This document shows positions 63,279 through 64,000 of a stretch of DNA of 64,000 bases, piece by piece. The notes beneath the pieces were generated by a model. The model was not told the origin of the DNA. It saw nothing but the letters and a program-made list of their open reading frames with translations, and did not search any database. A program made the position numbers and the translations under genes. The stretch is from Pseudomonas lalkuanensis (lineage in GTDB: Bacteria > Pseudomonadota > Gammaproteobacteria > Pseudomonadales > Pseudomonadaceae): the NCBI RefSeq assembly GCF_008807375.1, contig NZ_CP043311.1, forward strand, positions 462,501 to 526,500, read 5' to 3'. Within the stretch, counting starts at the first letter, position 1; the number at the start of each line of letters is the position of its first letter.

Positions 63279-63437
63279 ATGGACCTTATCCGCATCCTCA
63301 TCGCCATCCTCCTGCCGCCTCTGGGCGTGTTCCTGCAGGTGGGGTTCGCCGGCGCCTTCTGGCTGAACATCCTCCTGACCCTGCTGGGCTACATCCCGGG
63401 CATCGTCCACGCGGTGTACATCATCGCCAAGCGGTAG
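63279..63437 (+). CDS. Pmp3/YqaE family small membrane protein
   Basis: A 52-residue peptide, MDLIRILIAILLPPLGVFLQ at the start, with two membrane helices joined by a short turn containing FWLN. The pattern LPPLGVFL...LNILLTLLGYIPGIVHAVYII is diagnostic of the UPF0057/Pmp3 proteolipid family, linked to membrane potential and osmotic or cold stress. AAAAGGAG lies at the right distance before ATG 63279. Confidence 0.92.
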   Translation: MDLIRILIAILLPPLGVFLQVGFAGAFWLNILLTLLGYIPGIVHAVYIIAKR

Positions 63438-63464
63438 AGCCCATGGTTGCGGGGCACGACGATT

Positions 63465-63537
63465 GATGGGTATCGCAAGCTCGTCCCATCCTGCTGAGCG
63501 TTCACGCAGGATGGGACGAGCGGAGCGATTCCCATCG
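63465..63537. repeat. Long inverted repeat between yqaE-like and DMT permease genes
   Basis: Left arm 63465-63494 and right arm 63505-63537 pair over nearly 30 positions. Inner perfect blocks are CTCGTCCCATCCTGC and GCAGGATGGGACGAG; outer GATGGGTATCGC and GCGATTCCCATC pair apart from a one-base bulge. It lies between convergent genes and probably ends both transcripts. Confidence 0.85.
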
Positions 63538-63538
63538 G

Positions 63539-64000
63539 TCAATCCACCAACTTGATCAGCAGGATGCCGGCGGTGACCACGCAGGCGGCGAGGATGCGGC
63601 GGATGCCGAAGGGTTCCTTGAACACCAGGCTGGCGATGATGGCGGCGATGATCACGCTGCTTTCGCGCAGGGCGGCGACCTTGGCCACGTTGTCCAGGGT
63701 CATGGCGAACAGCACCAGGCCGTAGGCCACGCAGTAGTTGAAGCCGCCGAACAGGCCGATGCGCCAGTTGTCGCGGGCGAAGCGCAGGACCAGCGGGCCG
63801 CGGCGCATCCAGGCCACCAGCGGAATGGTCATGCTCTGCATCAGCGTCAGGTAGACCACGAATTGCAGCACGCTGTCGGCGCGGCGCACGCCCTGGGCGT
63901 CGATCAGGGTGTACAACGCCACTCCGCCCCCCGCCAGCGCCGCGCAGCCCAGGGCTTTGAGCGCGCTGGATTCCAGGCGGGTGGAGAGCAGGCTGAGGAT
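63539..64000 (-). CDS. DMT/EamA-type permease, 5' part beyond window edge
   Basis: The frame is open to the last base, giving 153 C-terminal residues. Four or five membrane helices are seen: SVLQFVVYLTLMQSMTIPLV, NYCVAYGLVLFAMTLDNV, SSVIIAAIIASLVF and ILAACVVTAGILLI. The stretch VAALRESSVIIAAII plus FKEPFGIRRI is the usual EamA signature. The substrate is unknown. Confidence 0.85.
   Translation of the reverse strand: MLSLLSTRLESSALKALGCAALAGGGVALYTLIDAQGVRRADSVLQFVVYLTLMQSMTIPLVAWMRRGPLVLRFARDNWRIGLFGGFNYCVAYGLVLFAMTLDNVAKVAALRESSVIIAAIIASLVFKEPFGIRRILAACVVTAGILLIKLVD

Noticed and set aside
62940..63542. 200-codon minus-strand frame across the interval between the CoA-transferase remnant and the DMT permease
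   Set aside because: It includes REP-like repeats, a real Pmp3/YqaE gene on the other strand and the long inverted repeat. Only the short MFQPDAPAMPIASED part looks protein-like, and it cannot be assigned.

Overview
The window is GC-rich chromosomal DNA from a Pseudomonas species. That assignment rests on the gene content and order: soxBDAG with glyA/purU/fdhA, creBC/creD, bioBFHCD, an rsmY small-RNA gene with its GacA box, davBA, and a pauB-type polyamine oxidase. From memory, much of 9-48 kb follows the gene order of P. aeruginosa PAO1 roughly between PA0460 and PA0531. The one-carbon block at the left end and davBA do not sit there in PAO1. The species cannot be fixed from the sequence alone. 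No prophage, insertion sequence, CRISPR array, rRNA or tRNA was seen.

Layout. (1) 1-8672: one-carbon catabolism, with the 3' part of glyA, heterotetrameric sarcosine oxidase soxBDAG, purU and fdhA. Sarcosine becomes glycine plus formaldehyde or 5,10-methylene-THF; GlyA, PurU and FdhA handle the C1 units. (2) 9026-16595: a DUF2780 protein, an acyltransferase, a retropepsin-like protein, and the CreBC two-component system with CreD, interrupted by a CBS-domain gene; a small membrane protein and a GST follow. (3) 16773-30821: housekeeping and signalling genes. These are a beta-propeller lyase-like protein, a DEDDh exonuclease overlapping a DUF294 signalling protein, a receiver protein with Glu at the phosphoacceptor site, an NCS1 permease, malate synthase G, GNAT, GcvR-like, RarD, SrkA, ModE, ComF and a small membrane protein. 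(4) 31048-35609: the biotin operon bioBFHCD. (5) 35673-43327: a small motility-type protein, then three paralogous ~600-residue acyl-CoA dehydrogenases with a diguanylate cyclase gene between the first two. The first dehydrogenase has a sigma70 promoter with a consensus PsrA operator just downstream of its -10. (6) 43443-48297: endonuclease I, the small RNA rsmY, a LysR regulator, and a tight operon of MOSC protein, 79-residue protein, class III aminotransferase and glutamine amidotransferase. (7) 48342-51617: davA and davB for lysine catabolism, with an Lrp-type regulator. (8) 51797-55300: small secreted proteins, a decayed locus (remnants of an oxidoreductase and an AraC regulator), a Sel1 lipoprotein and a LysR regulator. 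(9) 55760-62373: polyamine genes (pauB-like oxidase, XRE-cupin regulator, glutamine-synthetase-like ligase, LysR, polyamine-binding protein, agmatinase). (10) 62424-64000: a CoA-transferase remnant with a large in-frame deletion, a Pmp3/YqaE peptide and the 3' part of a DMT permease.

Intergenic DNA is rich in inverted repeats of at least three families. The commonest has a core resembling GCGAATGAATTCGC or GCGATTTCAATCGC and occurs about a dozen times. The strongest non-coding find is rsmY with its GacA upstream activating sequence. The most promising uncharacterised gene set is the MOSC/79-residue protein/aminotransferase/amidotransferase operon beside it.
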